A DNA stretch of 43,119 bases from an uncultured Spirochaetales bacterium. Lineage in GTDB: Bacteria > Spirochaetota > Spirochaetia > Sphaerochaetales > Sphaerochaetaceae. The translations under genes and the position numbers were made by a program. Shown in pieces: positions 42,650-43,119 of the stretch (the first letter of the stretch is position 1; each line of letters begins with the position of its first letter). Below the pieces are notes generated by a model that saw only the letters and a list, made by a program, of their open reading frames with translations, was not told the DNA's origin and did not search any database. The stretch covers positions 1 to 43,119 of the forward strand of contig CASEKE010000037.1 of NCBI GenBank assembly GCA_949288415.1, read 5' to 3'.

Positions 42650-43119
42650 GTGGAAAATGAAACTCAGATGACGCAGTACCTCAAGTCATTTGCTGGCATT
42701 GAAGACGGTCAGATCGTAACCGGAACTGTTGTACAGTTAAATAACGACTATGTGTTGGTTGACGTAGGCTACAAGAGCGAAGGAAGAATTCCTGTAAGCG
42801 AATTCATCGAACTTCCCCAGATCGGAGACAAGGTCAACGTAACCATCATCAAGAAGGAAGGACAGGGCGGTCAGGTCATCGTGTCCAAGAAGAAGGCCGA
42901 GGCCAAGGAGAGGACGGAAGTTCTCAAGAAGGCTGCAGAGGACAAGACCCCGGTTCTCGGAAAATTCGTAAAGGTCATCAAGGGAGGATACGAAGTCGAC
43001 CTTGGTGCTGATTATAAAGGTTTCTGCCCGCTTTCAAAGGCAGATGTCAACCGTGTCGAGGATCCGGAGACTCTCATCGGAAAGACCGACTATTTCATCA
43101 TCGACAAGTTCCATGGCGG
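42650..43119 (+). CDS. rpsA: 30S ribosomal protein bS1, 5' part (runs off the window)
   Basis: 156 codons are visible and the frame is open to the window edge. S1 binds mRNA leaders and helps the 30S subunit load structured messages. The first S1 repeat shows IEDGQIVTGTVVQLNNDYVLVDVGYKSEGRIPVSEFIE. A linker of the typical form (VIVSKKKAEAKERTEVLKKAAED) is followed by the second repeat (PVLGKFVKVIKGGYEVDLGADYKGFCPLSKADV). I chose GTG 42650 because AGGAG (42638-42642) lies 7 bases upstream; ATG 42668 is in frame but lacks a ribosome site. Palindromic bases CTAGTACTAG (42630-42639) overlap the ribosome site. Confidence 0.93.
   Translation, partial: MENETQMTQYLKSFAGIEDGQIVTGTVVQLNNDYVLVDVGYKSEGRIPVSEFIELPQIGDKVNVTIIKKEGQGGQVIVSKKKAEAKERTEVLKKAAEDKTPVLGKFVKVIKGGYEVDLGADYKGFCPLSKADVNRVEDPETLIGKTDYFIIDKFHG

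Noticed and set aside
1..43119. Phage, insertion sequence, CRISPR, toxin-antitoxin or defence island
   Set aside because: No integrase, transposase, spacer-repeat pattern or terminal inverted repeats; nearly every base belongs to a recognised core gene.

Overview
The window is a 43 kb stretch of core bacterial chromosome, moderately GC-rich, almost fully coding and mostly on the + strand in tightly overlapping operons. Several features point to a spirochaete. GreA is the 900-residue form with a long helical N-terminal extension that I know from Treponema and Borrelia. The order tamB-bamA-mutS, then rimP-nusA-infB-rbfA-truB-ribF-rpsO-pnp and lptF-lptG-tgt-murJ, matches spirochaetal synteny as I remember it. 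A membrane protein combines a PEGA segment with a formylglycine-generating-enzyme (FGE)-like fold. The GC content and the NusA and InfB features suggest Sphaerochaetaceae or a relative, but this is inference and the genus cannot be fixed here. I see no phage, insertion sequence, CRISPR array or obvious horizontally acquired island.

Layout. 1-365: 3' part of tmRNA (ssrA) and its terminator. 381-2805: a TetR regulator converging on smpB, which is coupled behind the PEGA/FGE-like gene. 2870-4999: lepB-hemW. 5011-9092: two tandem promoters, then yebC-ruvC-ruvA-ruvB-queA, converging on tmk (minus). 9755-17014: tamB and bamA, the outer-membrane assembly block. 17034-19625: mutS. 19664-26761: a consensus promoter, a leader terminator, then rimP-nusA-infB-rbfA-truB-ribF-rpsO. 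26795-34262: pnp-dut-lptF-lptG-tgt-murJ. 34264-37179 (minus): greA with its own leader terminator and terminator. 37394-43119: rpe-dtd, recA, scpA-scpB-rluB-cmk and the 5' part of rpsA.

The genes cover ribosome rescue (ssrA, smpB), protein export and outer-membrane biogenesis (lepB, bamA, tamB, lptFG, murJ), DNA repair and recombination (ruvABC, mutS, recA), transcription elongation (nusA, greA), translation initiation and ribosome maturation (infB, rbfA, rimP, rpsO, rpsA, rluB, truB), queuosine tRNA modification (queA, tgt), nucleotide supply (tmk, cmk, dut) and chromosome condensation (scpAB). Most neighbours overlap by 4-26 bases, so translation is probably coupled.

The most notable point is that bamA, expected to be essential, is cut by a single in-frame TAA at 16432-16434. 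The same frame then continues to a complete barrel end. Other points are hairpin-plus-T-run attenuator candidates in the leaders of both rimP-nusA-infB and greA, a C-terminal zinc ribbon on NusA, a RibF that seems to have lost its riboflavin kinase half, a thymidylate kinase without the P-loop lysine, a pseudo-FGE coupled to smpB, and several promoters whose -10 box lies exactly 7 bases before a start codon (possible leaderless mRNAs). I found no clear new multi-gene system.
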